64,000 nucleotides of DNA, taken from NCBI RefSeq assembly GCF_000576635.1, contig NZ_AVFL01000013.1:62001-126000 (forward strand), written 5' to 3'. The DNA comes from Skermanella stibiiresistens SB22. Lineage in GTDB: Bacteria > Pseudomonadota > Alphaproteobacteria > Azospirillales > Azospirillaceae. Shown piece after piece: positions 28,287 through 38,071 of the stretch. Under the pieces are notes generated by a model. The model had not been told where the DNA came from, did no database searches, and was given only the letters and a program-made list of their open reading frames with translations. Made by a program: the position numbers and the translations under genes. The number at the start of each line of letters is the position of its first letter. Within the stretch, counting starts at the first letter, position 1.

Positions 28287-29600
28287 TCACTCCGCCGCCT
28301 GGGCCTGGATCCGGTCGGAGTTGCCGAAGTCGAAGGCCAGTTGGTCCGGTTCGGTGTCGCCGGTCTCCACGCGCGGGCTCAACTCCATCGCCACGGGCGT
28401 GGTCGCCGTCTGCGGCATTGGGACGAAGGCGCCCTGTTCCTCCAGCGGCTTGGCCTGCCGCGCCGTCATTCGGTACAGGGTGAACAGCACCAGGATGCCG
28501 GCGATCATGCCGATATACAGGAACAGCCCGTTGAACCCCAGCACGCCCATGACCTGCGACGCCAGCACGGGTCCAAGGGCCGAGCCGGTGCCGAACATCA
28601 GCAGCAGCCCGGCACTGGCCGGCACGACCTCGTCCGCCCTCATGAAGTCGTTGGCGTGGGCGAGACCGATCGGATAGAGCGAATAGGCTAGACCGCCGTA
28701 GATGCCCAGCATCCCCGCGAAGACCAGGTTCGGCACGGCGTCGGCGAAGGCCAGCGCCAGGGCGGCGGCTGAGACGCCAGCGGCCACGCCCAGGAAGACG
28801 GTGCGGCGGTCGAACCTGTCGGACAGGCGGCCCATGGGAAACTGCATGACGAAGCCGCTGAGGATCGCCACCATCATGAACAGGCCGATATCCTCCACCG
28901 TGCCGCCGCGCGCCTGGACATAGACCGGACCCATGCTGCCGAAGGCGCCGTTGATCAGGCCGGCGCCGACGCAGCCGGCGACACCCAGTGGCGAGATGCG
29001 GATGATCTCGATCACGCGCAGCCGGTGGGTTCCGACCGAGCTGGGGCTCTGGGTCCGGCTGAGCGCCAGCGGCACCAGCGACAGCGCCACCAGGATCGCC
29101 ACCAGGCTGAAGATCTGGAACCCGCTGGGGTCGATCACGGTGAGCAGCGACTGCGAGGCGCCATAGGAGAGATAGTTGACCGTCATGTAGACCGACAGCA
29201 CCCGGCCGCGCACCGTGTTGGACGACGACGCGTTGATCCAGCTCTCGGTGATGGTGAACAGGCCGGCGAGGCAGAATCCCGCCACCACGCGCAGCAGCAG
29301 CCAGACGATCTGGTCGATCACGATGGCGTGGATCAGCGCCGCGGTGGCGGCGATGGCGGCGAACGCCGCGAAGGCGCGGATGTGGCCGACCCGCTCGACG
29401 ACACCTGGGCAGCGGATCGTTCCGAGGACGAAACCGACCGAGTAGGCCGCCATGATGATGCCGATCCGATCGACCGGGAAGCTTTCGATCCCCATCCGCA
29501 CCGCGAGCAGGGTGGAGAACAGGCCATTGCCCAGGACCAGGATGCCGAGGCTGATCAGCAACGGCAATATGGCGGCGAACACTTGCCGCAGATCCGACAT
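28287..29600 (-). CDS. MFS transporter
   Basis: A 437-residue major facilitator with twelve predicted membrane segments. The MFS loop 2-3 motif is weak (GTIRCPGVVERVGHIRAF), and a conserved loop motif is seen around PMGRLSDRFDRRTV, between helices 8 and 9. The overall sequence resembles the YcaD branch of putative transporters. Its C-terminal cytoplasmic tail has about 50 acidic and Pro-rich residues. The substrate is unknown. It lies upstream of the TAXI gene on the same strand, with a 203-base gap, and is not obviously cotranscribed with it. Confidence 0.9.
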   Translation of the reverse strand: MSDLRQVFAAILPLLISLGILVLGNGLFSTLLAVRMGIESFPVDRIGIIMAAYSVGFVLGTIRCPGVVERVGHIRAFAAFAAIAATAALIHAIVIDQIVWLLLRVVAGFCLAGLFTITESWINASSSNTVRGRVLSVYMTVNYLSYGASQSLLTVIDPSGFQIFSLVAILVALSLVPLALSRTQSPSSVGTHRLRVIEIIRISPLGVAGCVGAGLINGAFGSMGPVYVQARGGTVEDIGLFMMVAILSGFVMQFPMGRLSDRFDRRTVFLGVAAGVSAAALALAFADAVPNLVFAGMLGIYGGLAYSLYPIGLAHANDFMRADEVVPASAGLLLMFGTGSALGPVLASQVMGVLGFNGLFLYIGMIAGILVLFTLYRMTARQAKPLEEQGAFVPMPQTATTPVAMELSPRVETGDTEPDQLAFDFGNSDRIQAQAAE

Positions 29601-29656
29601 CCACTCCTCCGACCGGGTTCGGGGAAGCGCCGGCCATGGTGTTCCGCGCCACCCCC

Positions 29657-31468
29657 TTAAGACAGGTCGGTATACGAATTAACGGGGACGAGGACAAGCC
29701 GGCGGAAGGCGATGGGTGCGGAGAATCCCTTGATGACGGCGGTTTCTCCCACGGAATTCAGCGATGATATCACAGCCGAAACGGCCGGGTCCGCCGCCAG
29801 CGTCTCGGATAGGACGATGTCGCCGCCCAGGCTCTGGCCTTCCAGGCGGGCGGCGAGGTTGACCACGGAGCCGAAATAATCCAGCCGGCCGTTGAGGGTG
29901 ACGGCGACGCACGGCCCCGCGTGCAGGCCCATCTTGATCACCAGCCCGTCGCGGGGCGCCGCCTGGATCGCCAAGGCCGCCTGGATCGCCTGTGCGGGGT
30001 CGGCGAACGCGGCCATGACGGCGTCGCCGATCGTCTTGACCACCGCGCCGTCATTCTCGCGCACCGCCTTGGCCAGATCGGCGAAATGCTCGCGGACCAT
30101 GTGGTAGGCGCTGGCGTCCCCCACCTTGCCATAGAGCGCCGTCGATCCCTTGAGGTCGGTGAACATCAGAGTGACGGTGCCGATCGCCACCTCGTCGCCC
30201 GGCCGCAGCACCTCGTCCGAGAACATGTCGCGGAACGCCTGCAATGTCGTCACCTGATGGGCGGTCAGCGCGTCGGCCACCCAGTCGCGAGATTCGATCA
30301 CCACCGTCAAGGGATGGTTGGCCCGATTCTCCAGCAGGATCAGACCGGGAGACGCCGGTTCCCCCAGGGTGACCACCTCGCCGTCCGTGGCGACCAGCGG
30401 AAAACCGCCGTCCGTTTCGCCGGACCAATCGAGATCGGCGCTGCCGCCCGGCTCCAGCGTCCGAAGGCGGAGCGGACCCGGCGGCGGAACTCCCTCCAGG
30501 GTGCGGACCTCGGACGGTCCCAGCGTCTGCTGGACATGGACATGCGGCGTGGTCATCGGTCCGGCGAGGCAGTATTCGCCCTCGCTCAAGGTCCGGACGG
30601 TGGTCGAGGGTTGGAACGTCAGCTCGACATTGCGGGCGAAGTCCCTGCCGTAGTCGATGTTGCAGGACGGGCAATGCGCGCCGCGCGGGAGGCGGTCGAG
30701 GGTGGACGCCACCGCCTTGGCGCCCCGGCAGCGCGGGCAGAGCAGGTCCCAGCGCAGGGTCAGCAGGCCGGCCTTGACGGCGCCCAGGCACAGTTCGACC
30801 ACCTTGCGCGGCGGTTCGCCCCAGCTTCGCGCCAGCGCCAGTGGGCGGACGCGGGTCAGGTCGACCTCCTGCGCGGTCAGCAGATGGTCGGCGAGCCTGC
30901 GCGACAGTCCATGGCCATTGCCGCTGTCCTCCAGGGTCGTGACCATTCCGGCGACGCGCTCGGCGATGGCTGGTGTGGGTGGTGAAGGTTTGTGGTCGAA
31001 CGGCCGCGGTGTCGCTCCCCCGGCGAAGCGCGCGGCCGAGCGGATCAGTTTTTCGAACCCCCGGCCAGTCCTCTCCAGAAAACCAAGTGTCAGCAACGCT
31101 TGCCCCAACCAATTCGCGGAATGAATTTCCAGGGTATAGGAGACCCGCGATCCGCCGCGTTCGGGCGTCAGCAACAGGGTTGGGCTGATGCGGGAGAAAG
31201 GGCCAAGCCGGAACAGCCGCGTCTGGGTGAAGCCTTGGGGCGCCACCCATTGGAATGGCCGCTCCTCCCACTCCAGCTTGAAGCGGCCGATGGAGCCCCG
31301 TCCGATCCGCGACAGCGTGCCGTCGGGCTGGGGGATCTCCTCCACCTGATAGCGCGGCAGTCCCAGCGCCTCGTTGAAGCGGGGCGTGTCCGCCAGGATC
31401 GGCCACAACCGGTCGGGTGGCTGGTCGAACCACCATGTCCAGGTGCGGCGCGCCGTCTTCGTCATCAT
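29657..31468 (-). CDS. Class III nucleotide cyclase with SRPBCC and DUF5939-like domains
   Basis: A 603-residue soluble protein. The N-terminal part (about 1-160) is SRPBCC/START-like (TWTWWFDQPPDRLWPILADT). A middle part with two Cys pairs (CPRC and CPSC, a likely zinc ribbon) looks like DUF5939, and the C-terminal domain is a class III cyclase. Its catalytic residues are intact: metal Asp in FTDLKGST and in IGDAVMAAF, the Lys of VVKTIGD and Asp of LDYFGS that favour adenine, and Asn/Arg in VNLAARLEG. It probably makes cAMP in response to a ligand bound by the N-terminal domain. The ATG at 31468 is chosen; longer readings lack homology. Confidence 0.88.
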   Translation of the reverse strand: MMTKTARRTWTWWFDQPPDRLWPILADTPRFNEALGLPRYQVEEIPQPDGTLSRIGRGSIGRFKLEWEERPFQWVAPQGFTQTRLFRLGPFSRISPTLLLTPERGGSRVSYTLEIHSANWLGQALLTLGFLERTGRGFEKLIRSAARFAGGATPRPFDHKPSPPTPAIAERVAGMVTTLEDSGNGHGLSRRLADHLLTAQEVDLTRVRPLALARSWGEPPRKVVELCLGAVKAGLLTLRWDLLCPRCRGAKAVASTLDRLPRGAHCPSCNIDYGRDFARNVELTFQPSTTVRTLSEGEYCLAGPMTTPHVHVQQTLGPSEVRTLEGVPPPGPLRLRTLEPGGSADLDWSGETDGGFPLVATDGEVVTLGEPASPGLILLENRANHPLTVVIESRDWVADALTAHQVTTLQAFRDMFSDEVLRPGDEVAIGTVTLMFTDLKGSTALYGKVGDASAYHMVREHFADLAKAVRENDGAVVKTIGDAVMAAFADPAQAIQAALAIQAAPRDGLVIKMGLHAGPCVAVTLNGRLDYFGSVVNLAARLEGQSLGGDIVLSETLAADPAVSAVISSLNSVGETAVIKGFSAPIAFRRLVLVPVNSYTDLS

Positions 31469-31625
31469 CCCGCTCCCGTATCCCCGTGGTCTTCGGAACT
31501 GGTAGGTCCCTCGGAAAGATAAACCCAGGATCTTCAATTCCCAATATATGGCGGCCCCCCGAGATGCCGGGTATGGTCGCCGCACGTGGAGGATCGACCC
31601 CAGGCAGCCCCGGAGCCCCAGAAAA

Positions 31626-33149
31626 ATGAGCGATAACCTATACGACCTGTTCGAATCGCGGTTTCCCGCCGATCTTTCCAGTCCCTTCATCGAAACCGGG
31701 GACGGCCGGATCCACAGCTACGCCGATCTGCGCGAGGTTTCCGGCCGCTACGCCCGCCTGCTGACCGATCTCGGCGTGCGGAAGGGCGATCGGGTCGCGG
31801 TCCAGGTCGAGAAGTCACCCGAGGCGATCTTCCTCTATCTCGCCTGCGTCCGCGCCGGGGCCGCCTACCTGCCGCTCAACACCGCCTACACCAAGGCCGA
31901 GGTGGCCTATTTCGTCGGCGACGCTGAGCCAACGGTGGTGGTCTGCCGGCCCGAGAGCGAGGCCGTCGCGATGGAGGTGGCGTCCAAGGCCGGTGTCGCC
32001 CATGTGCTGACCCTGGGGCAGGCGGACGACGGCAGCCTGCCGGAACGGGCGCGCGGGCTCGACGGCGACTACCCGACGGTGCCGGCCACCGCCGACGATC
32101 TGGCGGCGATCCTCTACACCTCCGGTACGACCGGGCGGTCGAAGGGCGCCATGATGAGCCACCGCAACCTCGGCTCCAACGCCTTGGCGCTGCATCGGAT
32201 CTGGGGCTGGCGCGCGGGCGACACGCTGCTCCACGCCCTGCCGATCTTCCATACCCATGGGCTGTTCGTGGCGACCAACTGCGTGCTGCTGAACGGATCG
32301 AGCATGCTGTTCCTGCCCAAGTTCGATTTGGATCAGGTGGTGGCGCTGCTGCCGCGCGCCACGGTCTTCATGGGGGTTCCGACCTTCTACACCCGGCTGC
32401 TGTCCGATCCCCGGCTGACCCCGGACTTGTGCCGGACCATGCGGCTGTTCATCTCCGGCTCGGCCCCGCTGCTGGCCGACACCCACCGTGAGTTCCAGGA
32501 ACGCACCGGACACCCGATCCTGGAGCGTTACGGCATGACCGAGACCGGCATGAACACGTCGAATCCGCTGGACGGCGACCGCGTTCCGGGCACCGTCGGC
32601 TTTCCATTGCCCGATGTCGAGTTGCGGGTGGTCGACGAGAAGACCGGCGAGCCGCTCGGCACCGACGAGATCGGCATCATCGAGGTCAAGGGCCCGAACG
32701 TGTTCGGCGGCTACTGGCGGATGCCGGAGAAGACCAAGTCGGAGTTCCGCGCCGACGGGTTCTTCATCACCGGCGATGTCGGCAAGATCGATGGCCGGGG
32801 CTATGTCCACATCGTCGGCCGCGCCAAGGACCTGATCATCTCCGGCGGCTTCAACGTATATCCCAAGGAGGTCGAGAGCGTGATCGACGCCATCGACGGT
32901 GTCGTGGAATCGGCGGTGGTCGGCGTGCCCCATCCCGACTTCGGCGAGGCGGTCGTGGCGGTGGTGATGCGGCGGCCCGGCCGCGACGATCTGACGCCGG
33001 AGCGGGTCGCGGCCGTCTGCAAGGAGGAGTTGGCGAACTACAAGACGCCCAAGCGCATCTTCTTCATCGACGAGCTGCCGCGCAACGCAATGGGCAAGGT
33101 CCAGAAGAACCTGCTGCGCGACGAGCACAAGGGGCTCTTCGCGGGCTGA
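31626..33149 (+). CDS. matB: Malonyl-CoA synthetase / acyl-CoA synthetase
   Basis: An ANL-superfamily ligase of 507 residues that adenylates a carboxylic acid and transfers it to CoA. The P-loop-like motif LYTSGTTGRSKGAMMSH begins near residue 162, the YGMTETGMN motif and the C-terminal hinge (GRAKDLIISGGFNVYP) follow, and the catalytic Lys is in PRNAMGKVQKN. The N-terminus (NLYDLFESRFP) and overall sequence match MatB enzymes, which activate malonate. The ATG at 31626 is the family start. No malonate decarboxylase or transporter is beside it, so use of malonate or methylmalonate is inferred from homology. Confidence 0.88.
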   Translation: MSDNLYDLFESRFPADLSSPFIETGDGRIHSYADLREVSGRYARLLTDLGVRKGDRVAVQVEKSPEAIFLYLACVRAGAAYLPLNTAYTKAEVAYFVGDAEPTVVVCRPESEAVAMEVASKAGVAHVLTLGQADDGSLPERARGLDGDYPTVPATADDLAAILYTSGTTGRSKGAMMSHRNLGSNALALHRIWGWRAGDTLLHALPIFHTHGLFVATNCVLLNGSSMLFLPKFDLDQVVALLPRATVFMGVPTFYTRLLSDPRLTPDLCRTMRLFISGSAPLLADTHREFQERTGHPILERYGMTETGMNTSNPLDGDRVPGTVGFPLPDVELRVVDEKTGEPLGTDEIGIIEVKGPNVFGGYWRMPEKTKSEFRADGFFITGDVGKIDGRGYVHIVGRAKDLIISGGFNVYPKEVESVIDAIDGVVESAVVGVPHPDFGEAVVAVVMRRPGRDDLTPERVAAVCKEELANYKTPKRIFFIDELPRNAMGKVQKNLLRDEHKGLFAG

Positions 33150-33163
33150 CCGGCGGTAAATCG

Positions 33164-33189
33164 GGGGATGCCGGACGCCCGGCATCCCC
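33164..33189. terminator. Bidirectional hairpin between matB and peroxiredoxin
   Basis: A perfect 11-bp stem, GGGGATGCCGG paired with CCGGCATCCCC, around a four-base loop (ACGC), lies between two converging genes. The T-rich tail (CTTCTCTC) is weak in the plus direction, so it may act as a terminator or as a 3'-end stabilising hairpin for both transcripts. Confidence 0.6.
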
Positions 33190-33209
33190 GCTTCTCTCGA
33201 TGCCGGCCG

Positions 33210-33689
33210 TCAGATCGCGTCGAGGATGGCGTCGGCGCTGGAGACCTCGAAGGCGCCCGGCGCCTCGACGTTGAGCGCCTTGACCACGCCGTCCTCGATC
33301 ACCATCGCGAAACGCTTGCTGCGATGGCCCATGCCATAGCCGGAGCCGTCCATCTCCAGGCCCATCGCCTTGGTCAGCGTGCCGTTGCCGTCCGGCAGCA
33401 TGATGATCGTGTCGCCGACATCGGCGGATTTGGCCCAGGCGTCCATCACGAAGGCGTCGTTGACCGCCATGCAGACGATGTCGTAGCCCTTGGCCTTGAA
33501 CTCGCCGGCGCGGGTGACGAAACCCGGCAGGTGCTTGGCCGAGCAGGTCGGGGTGAAGGCGCCGGGTACGGCGAACAGCACGGCCTTCTTGCCCTTGAAC
33601 AGCTCGTCGGTGCTGCTTTCCTGCATCCCATTGGATGTCATGTGCTTGAACGTGGTGGACGGAATCGCGTCGCCGACCTTGATCGTCAT
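33210..33689 (-). CDS. Peroxiredoxin, Prx5/AhpE-like
   Basis: A 159-residue thiol peroxidase of the Prx5 branch. The peroxidatic Cys49 is in FAVPGAFTPTCSAKHLPGF, and the conserved Arg/Thr environment and GMGHRSKRFAMV segment follow. It reduces hydrogen peroxide and organic peroxides, probably with glutathione or glutaredoxin. The ATG at 33689 is preferred over an upstream start that adds a non-conserved 23-residue tail. It lies 91 bases downstream of the DsbD-like gene on the same strand and converges on matB. Confidence 0.94.
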   Translation of the reverse strand: MTIKVGDAIPSTTFKHMTSNGMQESSTDELFKGKKAVLFAVPGAFTPTCSAKHLPGFVTRAGEFKAKGYDIVCMAVNDAFVMDAWAKSADVGDTIIMLPDGNGTLTKAMGLEMDGSGYGMGHRSKRFAMVIEDGVVKALNVEAPGAFEVSSADAILDAI

Positions 33690-33780
33690 TCTGGTTGCCC
33701 TCCCAAGGGGTCTGAAGTCGTGGACACAGGTGTAGACCGGTGCGGCGTTCCGTCGCAACAGGCATTACGTCCAGCCGATC

Positions 33781-35898
33781 TTATCCCCCAGCCTTGTCCA
33801 AAGCCTCCAGCACCGCCGACTCCGTCAGCAGTTCGGGAAGCGGGATGCCTTGGGGTGCCTTGGGGCCATAGACGATGTTGAAGGGGATGCCATAGCGGCC
33901 ATGCTCGGCGAGGAAGGCGGCGATGGTGTCGTCCGGCCGCGTCCAATCCGCTTGCATGGGCACGACTCCTCCACTGGCGCCTCCATTGAACAGACGCCCC
34001 GCCACCGGGTCGCGCGACAGCACCAGCCGCTTGTTCGCTTGGCAGGTGATGCACCAGCTGGCGGTGACGTCGACGAAGACGGTTCGTCCGGCGGCGACCT
34101 GCCCGGCGATGGCGGCTTTGTCGAACGGCATCCATTTGGCATCCGTGGCGGCCGCCGCTCCCGAAACGGTTCGGTCGGGGACGAGTGGCAAGGCGAAGGA
34201 GGCCACGGCCAGCAGGGCGGCGACGGCTCCCCCCGCCAGCCGGGCGCGGCCGGGCAGCCGCCGGCGGACCGCCAAGGTGGCGACGACGGCGGCCATCAGC
34301 GCGCCGATCACCAGGGCGGCGGCGGGGCTCAGTTGGATCGCCAGGACCGATAGCAACCAGACGCCGGTGAGGGCCAGCGCCACTCCCAGGATGCGACGCA
34401 GGACGACCATCCAGCGGCCGGGACGCGGCAGGCGCGCCGCCAGCGACGGAAAGGCCGCCACCGCCAGATAGGGCAGGGCCAAGCCCAACCCGAGCGTCCC
34501 AAACACGGCGACGATCTCCAGCGGCCCGCGCGCCAGCGCGAAACCCACGGCGGTGCCGAGGAATGGGGCGGAGCACGGCGTCGCCAGCAGCGTCGCCAGC
34601 GCGCCGGTCGCGAAGTGACCTCCCAGGCTGGGATGATGCCCGGACAAGGCCCCGCCAACCGCCACGTCCGCGATCGCGCGCGGCAGCGGGATCTCGAACA
34701 AGCCCCACAGGTTGGCGGCGAAGACGGTGACCAGCACGACCATGAAGATCAGGAACAAGGGTTGCTGGAACTGGATGCCCCAGCCCACCGCCGACCCGGT
34801 CAGCTTCAACGCCACCGCCGCCGCGGCCAGCACCAGGAACGACGACAGGATGCCGGCGGCGGACATCAGGAACCCGGCGCGGATCTCGCGCGGGGCGCCG
34901 CCGCCATGGCCGACGACCGACAGCAGCTTCAACGACAATACCGGCAGCACGCAGGGCATCAGGTTGAGCAACAGCCCCCCGATCAGGGCGAAGCCGAGCA
35001 TGGCTGCCAATCCGGCGCCATCGGTTATGAAGCCGCTTCCCGGCCCCGTTGCGGCTCCCGCGACCGTCACCGGCCGCTCCATCGAGCGCAAGCCATCGAC
35101 AAGCGTCAGGGTGACCGGCGAGCCCTCCAGCGCCACCGGCTCGCCGGTGACGGGCAGGGTGACGGTGATGTGGCGGTCGCCCGCGTCGAACTCGATCTTG
35201 GGCGCTCCGAACGCGGCGCCGTCGCCGGCCTCGACGAACAGATCCGGGTCGACGAAGGGTTCGCGCGCGGATGCGGTGACCCGCAACGCCCCATCGACCG
35301 CCCGCGCGCTCTCGATCGACAGCCCGGAGGCGGTGCCGTCGCCGGGTACCTGGGAGGTGAAGCGGGCGAGCAGGTTGGCGTCGGCCCCGGACGAGGTTGC
35401 GGGGCCCTCGGGCAGGGCCAGCGTCAGTTCAAGGCGCTGGGGCACGCAGATGTCGCTGCACACCAGCAGGTCGGCCGAGGCCTTGAGGTCGAGCGCCTGA
35501 CCCGGCGTCACTGGACGCGCCGTGATCGGCAGGACCACCTCGCCGTCATAACCGAATGTTTCAATCCCGAACAGCGTGAAGCGGTGCGGCGCCGGCCAGC
35601 GCATCTCCGTCCCGGCGAGGTTCCGGCTGCCGTCCCAAACCAGCTGGGGCGGCAGCCCAGCGTCGCCGGGGGAACGCCAGTAGGTCTTCCAGCCCGGCTT
35701 CATTTTCAGATGCAGGCCCAGGGGCACGCGGTCGAGCGATCCGGCGCCATCGACCGCCGCGACAAGCCGTGCCTCCACGATATCGGTCCGCTGCCACGGA
35801 CCCGAAGCGCCATGCGCCGGCAGGTTCGCGGCGATCAGGGCGGCGAGCAGGAGGAGCAGTCCGGTGGCGACGCTGCGCAGGGTGCTTTTGGTGATCAT
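33781..35898 (-). CDS. DsbD/ScsB-type protein-disulfide reductase
   Basis: A 705-residue inner-membrane protein that moves reducing power from cytoplasmic thioredoxin to the periplasm. A signal/anchor (residues 9-30) leads into a periplasmic alpha domain of about 280 residues with a Cys pair (VCSDICVPQRL). Eight membrane segments of the CcdA/DsbD beta type follow, with the active cysteines in LMPCVLPVLSLKLL and ATPCSAPFLGTA, and the C-terminal thioredoxin-like gamma domain carries WCITCQ. The alpha domain is of the ScsB type rather than E. coli DsbD. It may feed periplasmic peroxidases or cytochrome maturation. Confidence 0.93.
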   Translation of the reverse strand: MITKSTLRSVATGLLLLLAALIAANLPAHGASGPWQRTDIVEARLVAAVDGAGSLDRVPLGLHLKMKPGWKTYWRSPGDAGLPPQLVWDGSRNLAGTEMRWPAPHRFTLFGIETFGYDGEVVLPITARPVTPGQALDLKASADLLVCSDICVPQRLELTLALPEGPATSSGADANLLARFTSQVPGDGTASGLSIESARAVDGALRVTASAREPFVDPDLFVEAGDGAAFGAPKIEFDAGDRHITVTLPVTGEPVALEGSPVTLTLVDGLRSMERPVTVAGAATGPGSGFITDGAGLAAMLGFALIGGLLLNLMPCVLPVLSLKLLSVVGHGGGAPREIRAGFLMSAAGILSSFLVLAAAAVALKLTGSAVGWGIQFQQPLFLIFMVVLVTVFAANLWGLFEIPLPRAIADVAVGGALSGHHPSLGGHFATGALATLLATPCSAPFLGTAVGFALARGPLEIVAVFGTLGLGLALPYLAVAAFPSLAARLPRPGRWMVVLRRILGVALALTGVWLLSVLAIQLSPAAALVIGALMAAVVATLAVRRRLPGRARLAGGAVAALLAVASFALPLVPDRTVSGAAAATDAKWMPFDKAAIAGQVAAGRTVFVDVTASWCITCQANKRLVLSRDPVAGRLFNGGASGGVVPMQADWTRPDDTIAAFLAEHGRYGIPFNIVYGPKAPQGIPLPELLTESAVLEALDKAGG

Positions 35899-36037
35899 GA
35901 CGCTCGGATTTTGTGTTTCCCGGGGCGGGATTATAGGTGGCAAGCGGTCGCAGGTGCTGTCACACTTTCGTTAGTCCCTGTTGATACGGTGAGATCAGCC
36001 ACCACATTTGGGGCTTGAGGAATACGGAACGGCACGC

Positions 36038-36613
36038 ATGACGGACGCAACGAACAAGTCCCAATACCTGACCGGCCAATTGCTGATCGCCATGCCGGCC
36101 ATGCCGGATCAACGGTTCCAGCGGTCGGTCATCTATATCTGCGCCCATAATCCAGATGGTGCCATGGGCTTGGTGATCAACAAACTGTTCGGCACGATCA
36201 CCTTCCCGGACCTGCTGGAACAACTTGGCATCGACACACCGGGTCACGCGACGAACATGCGCGTGCATTTCGGGGGGCCGGTCGAGTCGGGGCGTGGTTT
36301 CGTGCTTCATTCGACCGACTTCGTGCGTGAAGGCACCATGACGGTGGATGATGACGTGGCGCTGACCGCGACCGTCGACATCCTCCGCGCCATCGCCGAC
36401 GGCCGCGGCCCCAAGAACGCCATGCTGGCGCTGGGCTATGCCGGCTGGGGTCCTGGCCAGTTGGACGCCGAGATGCAGGCCAATGGCTGGTTGAACGCGC
36501 CCGCCGACGACGGCCTGCTGTATGATAGGGATCTGGAGACCAAGTGGGAGCGGGCAATCGCCAAGCTGGGTGTCAGCCTGTCCATGCTGTCAGGCGAGGC
36601 GGGACACGCCTGA
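36038..36613 (+). CDS. YqgE/AlgH family protein
   Basis: A 191-residue member of the UPF0301 family, of uncertain function. Typical motifs are [41 protein letters not shown] and [18 protein letters not shown] at 36008 is an alternative start ten codons earlier; the ATG at 36038 is used since the family begins near [12 protein letters not shown]. It is a single gene that ends at a strong bidirectional terminator shared with the opposing secretion genes. AlgH is known as an alginate regulator in Pseudomonas but with no clear mechanism. Confidence 0.93.
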   Translation: MTDATNKSQYLTGQLLIAMPAMPDQRFQRSVIYICAHNPDGAMGLVINKLFGTITFPDLLEQLGIDTPGHATNMRVHFGGPVESGRGFVLHSTDFVREGTMTVDDDVALTATVDILRAIADGRGPKNAMLALGYAGWGPGQLDAEMQANGWLNAPADDGLLYDRDLETKWERAIAKLGVSLSMLSGEAGHA

Positions 36614-36648
36614 CGCCCCGGATCTTCACCTGACATCCGCGACAAAAA

Positions 36649-36674
36649 AGCCGTCCCGGTGATCCGGGACGGCT
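36649..36674. terminator. Bidirectional Rho-independent terminator
   Basis: AGCCGTCCCGG pairs perfectly with CCGGGACGGCT across a TGAT loop. A run of A residues precedes the stem and TTTCT follows, so it can end both the yqgE transcript (plus) and the type I secretion transcript (minus). Confidence 0.88.
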
Positions 36675-36699
36675 TTCTGCTTGAACGAGGAAACCGCGG

Positions 36700-38070
36700 C
36701 TATTCGCGCATCGCGCGGACGGCGGTGTCCCGCATCGGTTGCAGCAGGTAGGACAGAAGCGTACGCTCGCCCTTCTTGATCACCACCTCGGCCGGCATGC
36801 CGGGGATGATGTTGAGCCCGGCGATGCTCTCCTTGCTCTTGTCGTCCACCAGCACGCGGACGTTGAAGTACGGCTGGTTGGTCTTGGGATCGATCAGCCG
36901 GTCGGCCGAAACCGTCTTCAACTGGCCGTGGATCATCGGCGTCGTCCGCTGATTGAAGGCGGGGAAGCGGATTTCCGCCTCCATGCCGACCTGCAGGCCA
37001 TCGATGTCGGCCGGGCGAACCTGCGCGTCGACCACCAGCCGGTCGTTCTGCGGCACGATGTCCATGATCCTGCCGCCCGGCGTGATCACGCCGTCGACCG
37101 TGTGGATCGCCATGTCAACCACGATGCCGCTGTCCGGAGCTCGGATGTCCATCCGGCCCAGTTCCGCCCGGGTGGCGTGCAGCCGCTCGGTGGACTCGAA
37201 CAGGCGGGCCTGGGTCGTGCGCAGGTCGGTTTCGACCTGCTCCAGGAAGGTCTTCCGGGCCTGGGTGATCTGAAGCTCGGACTCGCCGATCGACTGCCGG
37301 ACGCTGGCGATGTTCGACAGGATCTCGCCTCGCTCGGCCATCAGGGATTCGACCTCGCGCTCGTACTGGAGCACCTTGTTGGCGGGCGCGTTGCCGCGGT
37401 CGGCGAGGTCGCGGAGACCCTTCAACTCCTTGTCCAGCAGCGCGCTCTGGCGAATCTTCGCCTTTACCTGGATTTCCATGCCGGAGATCTGCTCGACCGA
37501 CTGGGCGATGCGGTTGCGGAGGATCGAGGTCTGGCCGTTCAGGCTCGCCTGCCGGGCCTCGAAGATGCGCCGCTGCCCCGCCATCGTGTCGGCCAGTTCC
37601 GGTTCCGTCTTGGCGCGTTCCAGCAGTGTCGCCGGGAACTTGATCTCCTTGCCGTCGTCCCGCTCGGCCAGCATGCGGGCCTCCTCGGCCAGCGCCAGAT
37701 CGACCTGGGCGCGCAGCATCTGCGCCAGGGAACGGGTTTGCGTCGGGTCCAGCCGGACCAGCACGTCGCCGGCCTCCACATGCTGGCCCTCGCGGACCAT
37801 GATGTCCTGGATGATGCCGCCCTGCAGGTGCTGGACCGATTTTCGGTAGCTGTCGACCACCACCGTGCCGCTGGCGATGGCCGCGGTGCTCAGGGGTGCC
37901 AGAGCCGACCAGGCGGCCAGCCCGCCGAAGCTGGTGATGATGACGATCCAGCCAGCCAGGATGGTGCCGCCGTAGTTGGTCGGGAAGTTGACCTTGCTCT
38001 TACCCGCCTTCTTTCCGGCATCCGGGTTGATGGGCAGGAGACCGGGGGAGGTTTCGATCAGACTGGTCAT
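36700..38070 (-). CDS. HlyD family type I secretion adaptor
   Basis: Periplasmic adaptor (membrane fusion protein) of 456 residues. It has one N-terminal membrane segment (about residues 34-56), long coiled-coil hairpins (QIQ-type helices between about 95 and 300), and the lipoyl/beta-barrel region with EGQHVEAGDVLVRLDPTQ near residue 100. The C-terminal PGMPAEVVIKKGERTLLSYL motif is typical of PrtE/HlyD. It links the ABC exporter to an outer-membrane TolC-like channel. Its ATG is one base past the exporter's stop, so the pair is cotranscribed. No TolC gene or cargo gene lies nearby. Confidence 0.94.
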   Translation of the reverse strand: MTSLIETSPGLLPINPDAGKKAGKSKVNFPTNYGGTILAGWIVIITSFGGLAAWSALAPLSTAAIASGTVVVDSYRKSVQHLQGGIIQDIMVREGQHVEAGDVLVRLDPTQTRSLAQMLRAQVDLALAEEARMLAERDDGKEIKFPATLLERAKTEPELADTMAGQRRIFEARQASLNGQTSILRNRIAQSVEQISGMEIQVKAKIRQSALLDKELKGLRDLADRGNAPANKVLQYEREVESLMAERGEILSNIASVRQSIGESELQITQARKTFLEQVETDLRTTQARLFESTERLHATRAELGRMDIRAPDSGIVVDMAIHTVDGVITPGGRIMDIVPQNDRLVVDAQVRPADIDGLQVGMEAEIRFPAFNQRTTPMIHGQLKTVSADRLIDPKTNQPYFNVRVLVDDKSKESIAGLNIIPGMPAEVVIKKGERTLLSYLLQPMRDTAVRAMRE

Positions 38071-38071
38071 G

